NCBI RefSeq assembly: GCF_900765565.1 | Contig: NZ_CAAFRZ010000079.1 | Location: 1 to 13,332 of the forward strand | DNA: 13,332 nucleotides | Source: an uncultured Dialister sp. | Lineage (GTDB): Bacteria > Bacillota > Negativicutes > Veillonellales > Dialisteraceae | Reading direction: 5' to 3' | Translations under genes and position numbers: made by a program | The notes under the pieces: generated by a model | The model's input: only the letters and a program-made list of their open reading frames with translations | The model's database searches: none | What the model was told of the DNA's origin: nothing | Shown here: positions 13,201 through 13,332 of the stretch, piece by piece | Layout of the letters: each line of letters begins with the position of its first letter | How positions within the stretch are numbered: the first letter of the stretch is position 1

Positions 13201-13332
13201 GCTTCTAGCGGCTAGCGGCTAGCTGTTAGGAAAGCTGATCCGCCTGCGGCGCTTCCACCCGGTATTCCCGTCAGTCATTCGTGCCGTAGGCTGTTGATCT
13301 TTCCTAGAAGCTAGGAGCTAGCAGCTAGAAGC
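13201..13332. repeat. Large imperfect inverted repeat at the window end
   Basis: The left arm (13201-13234) matches the reverse complement of the right arm (13299-13332) at 29 of 34 positions. Each arm is itself built from tandem CTAGC-type words, as in TTCTAGCGGCTAGCGGCTAG on the left. Inside lies a smaller hairpin, GGAAAGC 13229-13235 with GCTTCC 13251-13256, enclosing CCGC/GCGG. The right edge coincides with the end of the window, so the element may extend further. No gene is visible; this looks like an intergenic repeat or MITE/REP-like element. Confidence 0.65.

Overview
The window comes from a low-to-mid GC bacterium whose codon use, ribosome binding sites (AGGAGG type), zinc-type L33 and gene content fit the Firmicutes. 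My best guess is a diderm Negativicutes relative (Dialister/Veillonellaceae-like). That placement is an inference from overall impression, not from a search.

Layout. 1-264 is the 3' end of tuf (EF-Tu), closed by a long bidirectional terminator. 539-1761 is a gene resembling the helical C-terminal part of SWIM zinc finger proteins, broken into two reading frames. 1985-2506 is a GNAT acetyltransferase with its own terminator. About 600 bp without a convincing gene follow; the last 260 bp fold into a chain of hairpins and lead into a radical SAM/SPASM-like protein (3230-4657). 4903-8376 is the transcription/translation cluster rpmG-secE-nusG-rplK-rplA-rplJ-rplL, with repeated GTGG...CCAC leader motifs before rplK and rplA and an L10-type leader with an attenuator-like hairpin before rplJ. 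A terminator follows rplL, and rpoB/rpoC do not appear. Instead there is a Fic-domain protein (8679-9560), a short repeat-rich spacer, and the exonuclease VII operon xseA-xseB (9749-11124). A perfect 17-bp terminator stem separates xseB from a convergent gene on the minus strand (11294-13068), an exported tetratricopeptide-repeat protein also broken by a one-base frame change. The window ends in a large imperfect inverted repeat (13201-13332).

How the genes fit together. The core block supplies the L11/L1 and L10/L12 stalk proteins, the NusG elongation factor, the SecE translocon subunit and EF-Tu. The remaining genes (SWIM-like, GNAT, radical SAM, Fic, TPR) look like independent units, most with their own extended -10 promoter or terminator.

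Most worth a second look: the structured leader before the radical SAM gene, a Fic protein whose N-terminal inhibitory motif has Ala where the key Glu should be, two genes broken next to homopolymers, a possible family of intergenic repeats, and the unusual ends of the tuf...rplL block. I found no CRISPR array, tRNA, rRNA, transposase or clear defence system.
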